This document shows positions 33,373 through 42,815 of a stretch of DNA of 64,000 nt, in pieces (within the stretch, counting starts at the first letter, position 1; the number at the start of each line of letters is the position of its first letter). Origin of the DNA: Motiliproteus sp041586735 (lineage in GTDB: Bacteria; Pseudomonadota; Gammaproteobacteria; Pseudomonadales; Balneatricaceae); the NCBI GenBank assembly GCA_041586735.1, contig JBFGZQ010000008.1, positions 62,001-126,000 on the forward strand. The letters are read 5' to 3'. The notes below the pieces were generated by a model. It did no database searches, was not told the DNA's origin, and saw nothing but the letters and a program-made list of their open reading frames with translations. A program made the translations under genes and the position numbers.

Positions 33373-34281
33373 TTATTCAAATCGATCCCAGTAGGGAGGA
33401 TCGCCAAAAAAGCCTTCGATAAAGTCGATAAAACTTCGAACCTTGCTCGCAAGCAGATGACGGTGCGCGTATACCGCGTACAACGCCATCGGCTCGGGTT
33501 CATATTCAGGAAGGATGACCTGTAGCTTTCTGTCTTCGATGGAGGAGCCAGAGATAAAGGTAGGCTGCAGGACTACGCCTGCACCAGCGACGGCGGCTGC
33601 GACTAGCACATCGCCGTTGTTACTGATCATTTCGCTGCTGTTGTCACGGCCACTGCTTTGCAGCCAGCGGTACAGCGATTGGCTGGCATCCAGCTCCATA
33701 TAACTGTAGCGCAAGTAGCGATGATCCTTGAGATCTTCAGGGCGTTGGGGAATTCCGTATTGTTCCAGGTAGGCCGGTGAGGCGCACATAACCAGCCGTA
33801 TCGGTGCGATCCGTTTGGCGATAAGTGACGAGCTTTTCAGGTGACCGATCCGCAACACAATATCGAACCCCTCCTCAATGACGTCAACCTTGCGGTCGTT
33901 CAGCTGCAGGTCGATGCCGACGCCCGGATGGGCTTTCTGGAACTCGCTCAGCAACGGTGCCATGTGATGGATAGCGAAGGATACAGGTGCACTGATACGC
34001 AGCAGACCCTGGGCCTGGGTTTGTAGATCTCCTATTTGACTCTCGATGTCATCGATGTCGTTCAGAACCTGTTGAGCTTTCTGATGATAGCGCGCTCCCG
34101 CTTCGGTCAGGTGGATCATACGGGTGGTGCGGTTAAGCAGGCGTACACCTAGGTGTTGTTCAAGTTGGGAAACATACTTGCTGACCAGCTGCGGGGACAT
34201 TTCCAACCGGTCGGCGGCGCGGGTGAAGCTGCCTTCGTTCACCACCGTGACGAAGGCGCGCATGGTATTTATGCGATCCAT
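33373..34281 (-). CDS. LysR family regulator, YhaJ-like
   Basis: A 302-residue LTTR of the CrgA/YhaJ branch. The helix-turn-helix starts MDRINTMRAFVTVVNEGSFTRAADRLEMSPQLVS, then RTTRMIHLTEAG and the effector domain. It is divergent from the doxX-yqjG-ligB genes. In E. coli, YhaJ activates yqjF (a DoxX protein) in response to nitroaromatic breakdown products, so the same aromatic-quinone stress role is likely here. The parallel rests on gene order and family, not on measured identity. Confidence 0.88.
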   Translation of the reverse strand: MDRINTMRAFVTVVNEGSFTRAADRLEMSPQLVSKYVSQLEQHLGVRLLNRTTRMIHLTEAGARYHQKAQQVLNDIDDIESQIGDLQTQAQGLLRISAPVSFAIHHMAPLLSEFQKAHPGVGIDLQLNDRKVDVIEEGFDIVLRIGHLKSSSLIAKRIAPIRLVMCASPAYLEQYGIPQRPEDLKDHRYLRYSYMELDASQSLYRWLQSSGRDNSSEMISNNGDVLVAAAVAGAGVVLQPTFISGSSIEDRKLQVILPEYEPEPMALYAVYAHRHLLASKVRSFIDFIEGFFGDPPYWDRFE

Positions 34282-34442
34282 TGGATATTCCAGTGTCTGT
34301 CATCTTTGATGATTGTCAATTTATTGTTGATAATAAACCAATGCTTTCCATCTTAGTCTTTTAATATGGCGATAGTATAGTGAGTTCATCATCTGGAGCA
34401 TGGCTTCAGGAGAAAACCAACAGATGAATCTTCGAGGTGACT

Positions 34443-34922
34443 ATGATGAACTCTAAATTTGCACAGGCTTTGTTCAACTCCAACGGCGGTTATGCCGCGT
34501 TGGCCCTGCGGGTGCCGGTCGGACTGACCCTGGCAGCCCACGGCGCTCAAAAACTATTCGGCTGGTTCGGCGGCTATGGTCTGGAAGGGACAGGGCAATG
34601 GATGGCTAGTATTGGTCTGGAGCCGGGTTACCTGATGGCTCTGCTGGCTGGCGGTGCCGAGTTCTTCGGTGGTCTGGCACTGGTGTTAGGGCTGTTAACC
34701 CGTCCGGCGGCAATGGTTTCTGCCTTTACCATGCTGGTGGCCATTTTTGCCGTGCATATTGGTAATGGCCTGTTTATGTCCAACAACGGCTACGAATATG
34801 CCCTGACCCTGTTTGCGGTCACGTTGGCTCTTTCTATTCAGGGCGCTGGACGATTCGCACTGGACAAGCTGCTAATCGAGCGGTTTGCTGGTGCCGGATA
34901 CAGGCAGCTTAATGACGCGTGA
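34443..34922 (+). CDS. DoxX family membrane protein (YqjF-like)
   Basis: About 159 residues with four membrane helices: AALALRVPVGLTLAAHGAQKLFGWFGG, then GYLMALLAGGAEFFGGLALVLGLL, AMVSAFTMLVAIFAVHIGNG and ALTLFAVTLALSIQG. These are typical of DoxX/YqjF proteins linked to oxidative and quinone stress. GAGG (34434-34437) serves either ATG 34443 or ATG 34446. First gene of a three-gene unit divergent from the LysR regulator. Confidence 0.87.
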   Translation: MMNSKFAQALFNSNGGYAALALRVPVGLTLAAHGAQKLFGWFGGYGLEGTGQWMASIGLEPGYLMALLAGGAEFFGGLALVLGLLTRPAAMVSAFTMLVAIFAVHIGNGLFMSNNGYEYALTLFAVTLALSIQGAGRFALDKLLIERFAGAGYRQLNDA

Positions 34923-35013
34923 AGCTTCGTTGCATGATCACAACACGGCAATAGCCGATTGAATTTGTGTGCCCTTATGAGTGGATGACACTTCTGTAAC
35001 AGGATGATTGATT

Positions 35014-35961
35014 ATGTTGGTTAACGGTGTTTGGGAAGAGAACTGGCAGCCGATTCAGGCGAAAGATGACGAAGGGCGGTTTATTCGCCAGACCTCGCCG
35101 TTTCGGAGCTGGATCACGTTGGATGGTCTGCCTGGCCCCACGGGTTCTGGTGGATTCAAGGCCGAGCGAGGGCGTTATCATCTCTATGTCGCCTATATCT
35201 GCCCCTGGGCATCTCGGACGCTGATGGTTCGCGAGCTGAAAGGGTTGCAGGAGGTTATCGGAGTCACTGTCGTCAACCCGCGGCTGACCGACCAGGGCTG
35301 GCAGTTCGGGGGGTATCCCGGTTCTGACGAGGATAGGCTCAATGGTGCGGGCTACATGCACGAGTTGTACACCCAGGCGGACCCGAAGATCTCAGGTCGT
35401 GCCACCGTACCGGTGCTCTGGGACAAGCAGACCGGAACCATCGTCAATAATGAGTCGGCAGATATCCTGCGGATGCTGAACAGTGCCTTCGCGGGCATTG
35501 TGAATCAGGGTCCCGATCTCTATCCGCAAGACCTTGCCGCCGAGATCGACACGCTGAATGATGACCTTTACAGAGACCTGAACAACGGCGTGTACCAGGC
35601 CGGCTTCGCCTCCAGCCAGGCGGCCTATGAGGAAGCCTATCACATTGTGTTTGCTTCGCTGGACCAGCTCGAGTCGCGGCTGGCCGATGGGCGAACCTAC
35701 CTGTTTGGCGAACGTCTTACGGAAACTGATGTACGGCTGTTCGTGACGCTGGTGCGCTTCGATGCCGCCTACCATGGACTGTTCAAATGCAATCGCAATA
35801 CCCTGCGGGCCATGCCGGGACTGCACGCCTACATGCACCGGATTCTGGCGCTTGAAGGTATCGCCAGCACGGTGAACCTCGATCATATCAAAGCGGGGTA
35901 TTACTCCATCAAGGCACTCAACCCCACCCGGATTGTGCCCGCAGGGCCCAGTGAAATATAA
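35014..35961 (+). CDS. yqjG: Glutathionyl-hydroquinone reductase (Xi-class GST)
   Basis: About 315 residues. MLVNGVWEENWQ at the N-terminus and the active-site CPWA with Cys63 (YICPWASRTLMVREL) mark the Xi class, which uses a cysteine to remove glutathione from glutathionyl-hydroquinones. LFGERLTETDVRLFVTLVRFD is the C-terminal all-helical domain motif. AGGA is 9 nt before the chosen ATG; the TTG at 35008 is less likely. It sits between DoxX and a ring-cleaving dioxygenase, consistent with quinone and catechol detoxification. Confidence 0.9.
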   Translation: MLVNGVWEENWQPIQAKDDEGRFIRQTSPFRSWITLDGLPGPTGSGGFKAERGRYHLYVAYICPWASRTLMVRELKGLQEVIGVTVVNPRLTDQGWQFGGYPGSDEDRLNGAGYMHELYTQADPKISGRATVPVLWDKQTGTIVNNESADILRMLNSAFAGIVNQGPDLYPQDLAAEIDTLNDDLYRDLNNGVYQAGFASSQAAYEEAYHIVFASLDQLESRLADGRTYLFGERLTETDVRLFVTLVRFDAAYHGLFKCNRNTLRAMPGLHAYMHRILALEGIASTVNLDHIKAGYYSIKALNPTRIVPAGPSEI

Positions 35962-36012
35962 CGTTGACCGCTGGAACCCCAACCATTAACCGTCACTTGA
36001 GAGGTCACCGCC

Positions 36013-36849
36013 ATGGGTGCCAAACCGGATGTTTTGTTTATCTCCCATGGAGGCGGTCCAATGCCGTTGCTGGGTGACCCCGGTCACCGCGAAATGGTGG
36101 CTCGGCTAACTGAGATCGGTGGAGCAGTGCCCAAGCCCTCCGCAATACTGCTCATCAGTGCTCACTGGGAGGAATCGGTACCGACCATCACCTCGGGAGC
36201 CAATCCGCCGCTGATTTATGATTACTCCGGATTTCCGCCGGAGTCCTATGAGATCAAGTATCCTTGCACCGGTGAGCCTGCGCTGGCGGAGCAGATTCAC
36301 GAGGTGTTGGAAAAGGCCGGAGGTTCTGCGCGGCTTGATGATCAGCGGGGGTATGATCATGGACTGTTTGTCCCGCTCAAGTTGATGTACCCGCAGGCGG
36401 ACATTCCGTGCGTGCAGTTATCGCTAGTAAATAACCTGGATGCCGCTACGCACTTAGCGATTGGGCGTGCGTTACAGGCACTGGATTACGAGAATCTGCT
36501 GGTGATTGGGTCCGGTTTCTCCTTCCATAACATGCGGGCGTTCTTCACGCCGAGCACGCCGGATATTCAGGCACGCAACGAGGCTTTCGAAGGCTGGCTG
36601 GAGGAGACCTGCACAGATGCCAGCATGGGCGAATCGGAGCGCGCGGAGCGTCTGGTGCACTGGTATCGCGCACCCTATGCCAGGTTCTGTCATCCTCGGG
36701 AGGAGCATCTTCTGCCGCTGCACGTCTGTTATGGACTGGCGGGAAAGCCGAGTAATGCTCATATACTGGCAACCATCCTCGGGAAAAAATCTGGCATGTT
36801 TTATTGGAGATCCGGAGTATCCGGCTTGCCCATCAAACACTGCCGCTGA
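36013..36849 (+). CDS. ygiD: Extradiol ring-cleavage dioxygenase, LigB/DODA class (YgiD-like)
   Basis: A 278-residue class III extradiol dioxygenase. Candidate iron or active-site residues are His12 (FISHGGGPMPLL), His51 (ISAHWEES), the His of GYDHGLFVPLKLMYP and the His of REEHLLPLHVCYG. These are the DODA/YgiD pattern for catechols such as L-DOPA. It ends the doxX-yqjG unit. Together the genes would cap reactive catechols and quinones. The natural substrate is not known. Confidence 0.87.
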   Translation: MGAKPDVLFISHGGGPMPLLGDPGHREMVARLTEIGGAVPKPSAILLISAHWEESVPTITSGANPPLIYDYSGFPPESYEIKYPCTGEPALAEQIHEVLEKAGGSARLDDQRGYDHGLFVPLKLMYPQADIPCVQLSLVNNLDAATHLAIGRALQALDYENLLVIGSGFSFHNMRAFFTPSTPDIQARNEAFEGWLEETCTDASMGESERAERLVHWYRAPYARFCHPREEHLLPLHVCYGLAGKPSNAHILATILGKKSGMFYWRSGVSGLPIKHCR

Positions 36850-37383
36850 TGTTCTCAATCCAAATGTAGCAGGTTTCAACTTGCATGGCAGATGCGGGCC
36901 GTCTCTTCTTTAGCTGTTGTGGGTGTTAAAAGATGCACTGACAAGATTGATCTGTACTAGCCAGATTATGCAAACCTCTTGAAATGGAGCTGGCATAAGC
37001 ACCAGAAAAAAATAGCGTACGGAATGTTGCTTGCCAATCACTTTATGGAAATTCTGCATGACCTGCCACAGTGGTATTGGCAGTGCCGATGACCGGAAGT
37101 AGAGACACCTGTCGAAAACAGAAGTCTTCGTGAGGACCGCTTTGGGTTTCGACGCTTACCAGATCGACTCGGCATTACCTAGCACATTAGAAATAGCTAA
37201 CGGTCTGCTCTTTGTTCGCAAACAGGCCACTTTGCCCCCGCAGGCCCCCAACCAGCTTTTGCACAGAACGGCGCTTTAGAATCTGACTCTTGCCTACCAG
37301 GTTTTGCACCAAACGAAGGGGGGCTTTTCACAGACCTAGAGGTGTATTCCAACCCTAGAATGCAAATAGCCATAACTTGATAC
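36850..37383. other. Intergenic region, no gene supported
   Basis: 534 bp between two converging transcription units. Only short, poorly coding frames occur. It contains the right arm of the 20-bp inverted repeat (37352-37371), 12 bp before the gdhB stop side. I see no terminator with a T-tract. Confidence 0.5.
37352..37371 (-). repeat. Right arm of 20-bp inverted repeat
   Basis: ACCCTAGAATGCAAATAGCC is the exact reverse complement of 33170-33189, 4.2 kb away. Confidence 0.65.
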
Positions 37384-40300
37384 CTAGATCGATGCTTGTG
37401 ATAACTCCAGCAGCTCACGTAGCGCTACCGAGAAGATCGCGCAATCACCCACTTTAGCCGCGCGTATCTCGTCCAACATCTGCTTCCAGCGACGCACCGG
37501 CAGCGCGTGCAGCGCTAGCCACTGCGCGACCTGCTCCCACTCATTGGCTGTTGCATCGCTGCCGAGCACTTTGCGGGTCAGGTTACGCTGCTGGCTATTA
37601 AGATCATCACGGTAGCTGTCACACGCCAGCGACTGCCAGTGACTCTTGGCCTCATAAGCCCGTACCTGCTGATCGAACCAATGCAGCTGCAGATGATCCC
37701 CCAGGCTGAAGTACACCCGCGCCACCCGCTCCACCGGCTGCTCGGTCTGCTCGGCGACCTGGATAATACCCAGCAATGAGAACAGGCTGTCGGCACTCGC
37801 CGAGATAGCCGCCAGCTCATCGGGCACGCCGCATTCGGTCAATTGCGCATGCTTGCTCTGCCAATCCTGTAGCCGACTGCCCTGAATCAGGTCTACGATT
37901 TTGGGCATCAACAATTCAATGCCGCCACGATAGCGTTCGATGCAGCGCGCGACATCCAGCTCATAGCGATGATTACGCAGAAACCAGTAACTGGCACGGC
38001 GTACTAAACGCTGCAGGTCAGTCATGATCTGCGCCTGATCGGCAGCCAGGATCTTGCCATCCAAGCCCTCAATCGCGGCCCAGATAGCGTCCATCGCAAA
38101 CACATCACGAGCGATCACATAGGCCGCCGCGATATCGTCATACTCGGCGCCGGAAGACTGTTTCACCACGTGCGGGTAGGTAATCCCCATCCGGTTAACG
38201 ATACCGTTGGCCAGCTGATTGGCGATAATCTCCGGACGCAGCCGATGCTGACTGACCGCCTCGGGAAACAGTTCGTTGATCTTGGCAGGAAAGGCACCCG
38301 CCACTTCACGCGCCAGATAGGCATCGTTATGGATCCTAGGGGTAATCAGCGCCTGTTTTAGCTCGGCCTTGATGTAGGAGATCAGCACCGCCAGCTCAGG
38401 ATGGGTCAGATGACTGCGGCTCTGCATCGTCTCCTTATCAGCGATAAACTCCAATTCTCTGTCGAGCTTACCCTCGGCTTCCAGACTGTCGATCAGGCGT
38501 ACATATTCATCCAGGTCATGTGCCGCATGCTCGCGTGCCAGGCTTAACGCCTGCACCTGACGGTAGTTGTTGGCCAATACCAACTGCCCTACATCATCGG
38601 TCATCTCTTTAAGCAACTGGTTACGCTGCTTAACCGTCAGGTCACCGTTGGCCACCACCTCGTTGAGAAGAATCTTAATATTGACCTCGTGGTCGGAGCA
38701 GTCCACCCCACCGGCGTTATCAATAAAATCGGTATTACAGGCGCCGCCCTTGAGGGCGAACTCGATTCGCCCCCGCTGAGTAAAGCCGAGATTTCCACCT
38801 TCGCCCAGCACCCGGCAGCGTAATTCGTCGCCATTGATACGCAGTGCATCGTTGGCCTTGTCGCCGACATCGGCGTGACTCTCAGCGCTGCTTTTGACGT
38901 AAGTACCGATGCCGCCATTCCAAAGCAGATCGACCGGCGCTTTGAGCAGCGCGGAGATCAGCTCAGCAGGACTGAGCCGATCGGCCTCGATGGCAAAGCG
39001 CTGCTTCATCTCTGCGGAGATGGCTATGGACTTGGCCGTCCGAGAAAAGATGCCACCGCCAGTGGACAGCAGCGTGGCATCAAAGTCGGCCCAGCTGGAG
39101 CGTGGCAGCACAAACATCCGCTGCCGCTCAACAAAGGTACTCGCCGCATCAGGATTGGGGTCGATAAAGATATGCATATGATTAAAGGCCGCCGTCAACT
39201 GGGCCGTTGCCGACAACAGCAGGCCGTTACCGAACACATCACCCGCCATATCACCGATGCCGACAACCGTAAACGGATCGGCTTGCGAATCGAGACCCAG
39301 CTCCCTGAAATGACGCTTGACCGACTCCCAGGCACCTCTGGCGGTAATACCCATACCTTTGTGGTCGTAGCCTTGGCTCCCTCCGGAGGCGAACGCATCG
39401 CCCAGCCAGAAGCCGTACTCGTCGGCTAGAGCATTGGCAGTATCGGAGAAGGTCGCGGTACCCTTGTCGGCGGCGACCACCAGATAGGGGTCATCCTCGT
39501 CGTGACGAATCACATCGGCCGGCGGCACGAGCTGGCCTTCGACCAGATTATCGACCAGATCCAGCAGCCCGCGGATAAAGATCTGATAGCAGGCGATGCC
39601 CTCGGCCTGGATCTCCTCGCGGGTGCCTTTTTCCGGCAGGTTGCGGGGCACAAAGCCACCCTTGGCGCCGACCGGCACGATCACCGCGTTCTTGACCTGC
39701 TGGGCCTTCACCAGTCCCAGCACCTCGGTACGGTAGTCTTCCTGGCGGTCCGACCAGCGCAGCCCCCCGCGAGCCACCTTGCCGCCGCGCAGATGCACCC
39801 CTTCGACACGCGGCGAATACACGAAGGTTTCAAACATCGGGCAGGGCCGCGGAATATTGCCGATCTGACGCGGACTGAGCTTGAAACTCACATAGGATTT
39901 GGGCTGCCCCTGGGCGTCCATCTGAAAGTAATTGGTACGCAGGGTGGCCTTAATCAGTGCCAACAACCGCCGCATAATCCGGTCATCATTGAGGTTATCG
40001 ACCTGATCCAGGGCGTCCAGCACACTCACTTCAAGCCGTTTGGTCAGCGCCGCTACCTTATCACTGGCTTGTCGTGCAGGTTCGAGCCGGGCCCTGAACA
40101 GCGCCACCAACAGTTTGGTGACTTGCAGATGACGGGCCAGCGCATCGGCAATGTAAGGTTGACTGGAATCAAAACGCAGCTGGCGGTTATAGCGGGTATA
40201 AGCACGCAACAGCGTCACTTCACGCCAGCTCAGATTGCCGCCAATCACCAGCCGGTTAAATTCATCATTTTCAGCCCGACCCTCCCAGATCGCCAAGAAC

Positions 40301-42216
40301 GCCTCCTGAAATAACGGCTTCACGTCCTGCAGGGCGACCGGCTCGGAACTGTTGTAACTGAGTTTAAAATCATGCAACCAGAAAACCCGTCCATCGCTAC
40401 GGCGCACTTCATAGGGGTGTTCACCGACAACACGCATCCCCAGATTCTCAAGCACAGGGATAATATCGGACAGGATTAACGGCCTGTGTTCATGCAACAG
40501 CTTAAACCGCCACATATCACTGGACTCTTCCAGCAATCGGTAAAAACTCATCGTCAAGGGCTTGCCCGCTTCGATCTCAGCCAGACGCTGGACATCGTAG
40601 ACGGCACTACTAGCAGAGAAGTGCTCGCGATAGGCGCTGGGAAACGCCCCCCGGTAGAGACGGGTATAGCCATTGCCCAGCTCTTCGCCGCAACTCTCGA
40701 TCAGCGCATCCTGCAACGCTTCATCCCAGGCCCGAGAGCTCTCCAACACCTGGGCTTGCAAGGCCTGCAGGTCCCATTCGGGACTTAGGTCAGGGTCCAC
40801 CCGCATGACAAAATGGGTCCGCGCCAGTACCGACTCCGAAAAACGGGTGGTGAATTCAGTATCCAGGGCACTGAAATGGGTCTCCAACAGCAACTGCACC
40901 CGGTGACGCAGGTCGGTACTGTAGATATCACGCGGGGCGTAATAGAGGCAGGAAAAAAACTTACCGCAGGGATCCGGACGCACAAACAGTCGCACCTTGC
41001 TGCGCTCCTGTAGATTAAAGATTCCCAAGGCGATATCAAACAGTACCTCGGGGCTGGCCAGGAACAGCTCCTCGCGGGGCAGGTCTTTAATCACCTGCTG
41101 CAACTCTTTGCTGCTATGACCTCCGGGTTCAAAACCGCTCCGCGCGATCACCTCCGCCACCTTCAGCCGCACCAACGGAATAGAGGCAGGCGCCATATCA
41201 AATACCGGCGAAGTATAGAGGCCATAAAAGCGTTGCTCGCCAATCACCTTACCCTGGGTATCAAAGCGCTTCACCACCACCAGGTCGCGGTAGGCCGGCC
41301 GATGGATACGCGAACGGTGCGCATCCTTACCGAACATCAACGGTTGCGGCGTTTCTATAAAACAACGCTCATTATCGCGTAACTGCTGCAGCAACTTTTT
41401 CGCCCGTCGTGGCTGGTGTAACCGTGCGGTACCCAGCTCGCTGCCGTCAACACGGCGAATAGCGACCCCGTCACCCTCTGTACTCAACGCCACCTCATCG
41501 CAGCCAAGGAAGGTAAAATTATTATCGAGCAGCCATTCCAGAAATGCCTGAGCTTCGGCGATCTCGCTCTTGGCGATCGCTTTGGGAATTTTTTTTAAAC
41601 TACGAAGGCTCTGTTGCACCCGCTCTAGCATCGCCGGGTAATCTTTGACCGCCGCGCGCACATCATTCAGCGCATCTTGCAGATCCGCGTCGATCTGCTG
41701 CAGTGCCTGCTGGTCGCTGCGCCGATCGACTTCCAGATAGATCACCGATTCTCGCCGACAGCTCGACGGCGTCTGATCGTGCTCTATGACCTGCAGTAAC
41801 CGACCCTGATCATCACGCTTGACCCTGATAATGGCATTATGGATCGCATGAATAGACAGCCCCTGGCGATTAAGCGCCATCCGTACCGAGTCGACCAGAA
41901 ACGGCATATCACTGTTGAGCACCTCAACGACGGTATGATTAGAGTGCCAACCGTGCTGCTCGATATCCGGATTAAACACCCGTAACTTCGCAGTCCCAGG
42001 ATCCAGCTGCTGGATAAAGTGCCAACATGACAGCGTGGCACCGTAGATATTATCGATGTGCCACTCTTCAAGCTCATCGACGGGGGTGACCTGATAATAA
42101 AGCCTGGAAAAACGTTCGACCTCCTCCGCCATGCCAGGCGCAAGCTTCGCAGAAAACAGCTCCGCCAGCTTAGTCAGCAGCTTGCTTTTATGGCTGTCTT
42201 GATGATCAAGCATCAT
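37384..42216 (-). CDS. gdhB: NAD-specific glutamate dehydrogenase, large (GDH-180 class)
   Basis: A 1610-residue enzyme deaminating glutamate to 2-oxoglutarate with NAD+, the catabolic GDH of Pseudomonas-like bacteria. The catalytic core lies near the middle: GGKVARGGLRWSDRQEDYRTE, then KNAVIVPVGAKGGFVPR with the active-site Lys. The Rossmann part (GIGDMAGDVFGNGLLLS) and VDCSDHEVNIKILLNE follow. The long N-terminal ACT-like region (VEVLNSDMPFLVDSVRMAL) and C-terminal helical region are those of the 180-kDa class. Length is normal for the class. A Met1/Met2 start is ambiguous. Transcribed separately from the smaller gdhA at 15 kb. Confidence 0.95.
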   Translation of the reverse strand: MMLDHQDSHKSKLLTKLAELFSAKLAPGMAEEVERFSRLYYQVTPVDELEEWHIDNIYGATLSCWHFIQQLDPGTAKLRVFNPDIEQHGWHSNHTVVEVLNSDMPFLVDSVRMALNRQGLSIHAIHNAIIRVKRDDQGRLLQVIEHDQTPSSCRRESVIYLEVDRRSDQQALQQIDADLQDALNDVRAAVKDYPAMLERVQQSLRSLKKIPKAIAKSEIAEAQAFLEWLLDNNFTFLGCDEVALSTEGDGVAIRRVDGSELGTARLHQPRRAKKLLQQLRDNERCFIETPQPLMFGKDAHRSRIHRPAYRDLVVVKRFDTQGKVIGEQRFYGLYTSPVFDMAPASIPLVRLKVAEVIARSGFEPGGHSSKELQQVIKDLPREELFLASPEVLFDIALGIFNLQERSKVRLFVRPDPCGKFFSCLYYAPRDIYSTDLRHRVQLLLETHFSALDTEFTTRFSESVLARTHFVMRVDPDLSPEWDLQALQAQVLESSRAWDEALQDALIESCGEELGNGYTRLYRGAFPSAYREHFSASSAVYDVQRLAEIEAGKPLTMSFYRLLEESSDMWRFKLLHEHRPLILSDIIPVLENLGMRVVGEHPYEVRRSDGRVFWLHDFKLSYNSSEPVALQDVKPLFQEAFLAIWEGRAENDEFNRLVIGGNLSWREVTLLRAYTRYNRQLRFDSSQPYIADALARHLQVTKLLVALFRARLEPARQASDKVAALTKRLEVSVLDALDQVDNLNDDRIMRRLLALIKATLRTNYFQMDAQGQPKSYVSFKLSPRQIGNIPRPCPMFETFVYSPRVEGVHLRGGKVARGGLRWSDRQEDYRTEVLGLVKAQQVKNAVIVPVGAKGGFVPRNLPEKGTREEIQAEGIACYQIFIRGLLDLVDNLVEGQLVPPADVIRHDEDDPYLVVAADKGTATFSDTANALADEYGFWLGDAFASGGSQGYDHKGMGITARGAWESVKRHFRELGLDSQADPFTVVGIGDMAGDVFGNGLLLSATAQLTAAFNHMHIFIDPNPDAASTFVERQRMFVLPRSSWADFDATLLSTGGGIFSRTAKSIAISAEMKQRFAIEADRLSPAELISALLKAPVDLLWNGGIGTYVKSSAESHADVGDKANDALRINGDELRCRVLGEGGNLGFTQRGRIEFALKGGACNTDFIDNAGGVDCSDHEVNIKILLNEVVANGDLTVKQRNQLLKEMTDDVGQLVLANNYRQVQALSLAREHAAHDLDEYVRLIDSLEAEGKLDRELEFIADKETMQSRSHLTHPELAVLISYIKAELKQALITPRIHNDAYLAREVAGAFPAKINELFPEAVSQHRLRPEIIANQLANGIVNRMGITYPHVVKQSSGAEYDDIAAAYVIARDVFAMDAIWAAIEGLDGKILAADQAQIMTDLQRLVRRASYWFLRNHRYELDVARCIERYRGGIELLMPKIVDLIQGSRLQDWQSKHAQLTECGVPDELAAISASADSLFSLLGIIQVAEQTEQPVERVARVYFSLGDHLQLHWFDQQVRAYEAKSHWQSLACDSYRDDLNSQQRNLTRKVLGSDATANEWEQVAQWLALHALPVRRWKQMLDEIRAAKVGDCAIFSVALRELLELSQASI

Positions 42217-42318
42217 TAGCGGTTCTCCGATCGTAGGAACGCGTATTGTTGTTTTTTACCGAGCAATGAGAATTCATAGCAACGGGGAATACCGCAGGCA
42301 GCAGGGCTGTATCCGCTA

Positions 42319-42750
42319 TTAAGGACGCAGCACCAGTACCGAGCATCCGGCACGCTCAACCACCCGCGCGGAGTTAGAGCCCAACAGCACATGGTCGACC
42401 GCACCGCGATGATGAGCAGTCATGATGATCAGATCTGCTTTGATCTTTTTAGCCTGTTTAATGATACGTTCGGCCGGATTACCCTGGTGCACCGTTAACG
42501 CCCGATCCACATCCGCGGGTAATTTTTGCTCGGCAAAGTCGATCAGATGCTGATCCACGGCGGCATGCGCCTTCTTGACCACCGATTTTTTAAAGTAGGA
42601 GGCCACCAGCGGCGAGCTAAAACCAGGAATCACCGTCATCAGGTGAAGGGTACCACCTTCACGATCAATCTCACGCAACCCCAGCTCCAGTGCCATGTGC
42701 GAAAACTCCGGCTCTTCGAGATCCACAGGGATAAGAATCTGTTTAAACAT
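42319..42750 (-). CDS. Universal stress protein (UspA family), TRAP-associated
   Basis: A 143-residue UspA-fold protein: MFKQILIPVDLEEPEFSHMAL at the N-terminus and the nucleotide-loop region MTAHHRGAVDHVLLGSNSARVVE at the end, indicating an ATP-binding type. It follows the fused TRAP permease on the same strand after 65 bp. In Halomonas, TeaD, a UspA protein encoded with the TeaABC TRAP system, tunes transport, so a similar partner role is likely. The inter-gene hairpin suggests processing or attenuation between the two. Confidence 0.88.
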   Translation of the reverse strand: MFKQILIPVDLEEPEFSHMALELGLREIDREGGTLHLMTVIPGFSSPLVASYFKKSVVKKAHAAVDQHLIDFAEQKLPADVDRALTVHQGNPAERIIKQAKKIKADLIIMTAHHRGAVDHVLLGSNSARVVERAGCSVLVLRP

Positions 42751-42786
42751 AAAATATCCTTTGCCGGTAACGCCGGCTCGTCAAAG

Positions 42787-42809
42787 CCGGCTGCACAGGG
42801 TACAGCCGG
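42787..42809. other. Intercistronic hairpin between TRAP permease and usp
   Basis: CCGGCTG-cacagggta-CAGCCGG forms a 7-bp GC stem, with a second GCCGGTAACGCCGGC stem close by (about 42764-42778). Such hairpins often set relative mRNA levels in an operon. Confidence 0.4.
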
Positions 42810-42815
42810 AGATGA

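Noticed and set aside
37197..37418. 73-codon minus-strand frame
   Set aside because: Overlaps the end of gdhB, no start signal and no recognisable protein.
39502..40314. 270-codon plus-strand frame
   Set aside because: Antisense to the strongly supported gdhB gene, no domain or ribosome site.
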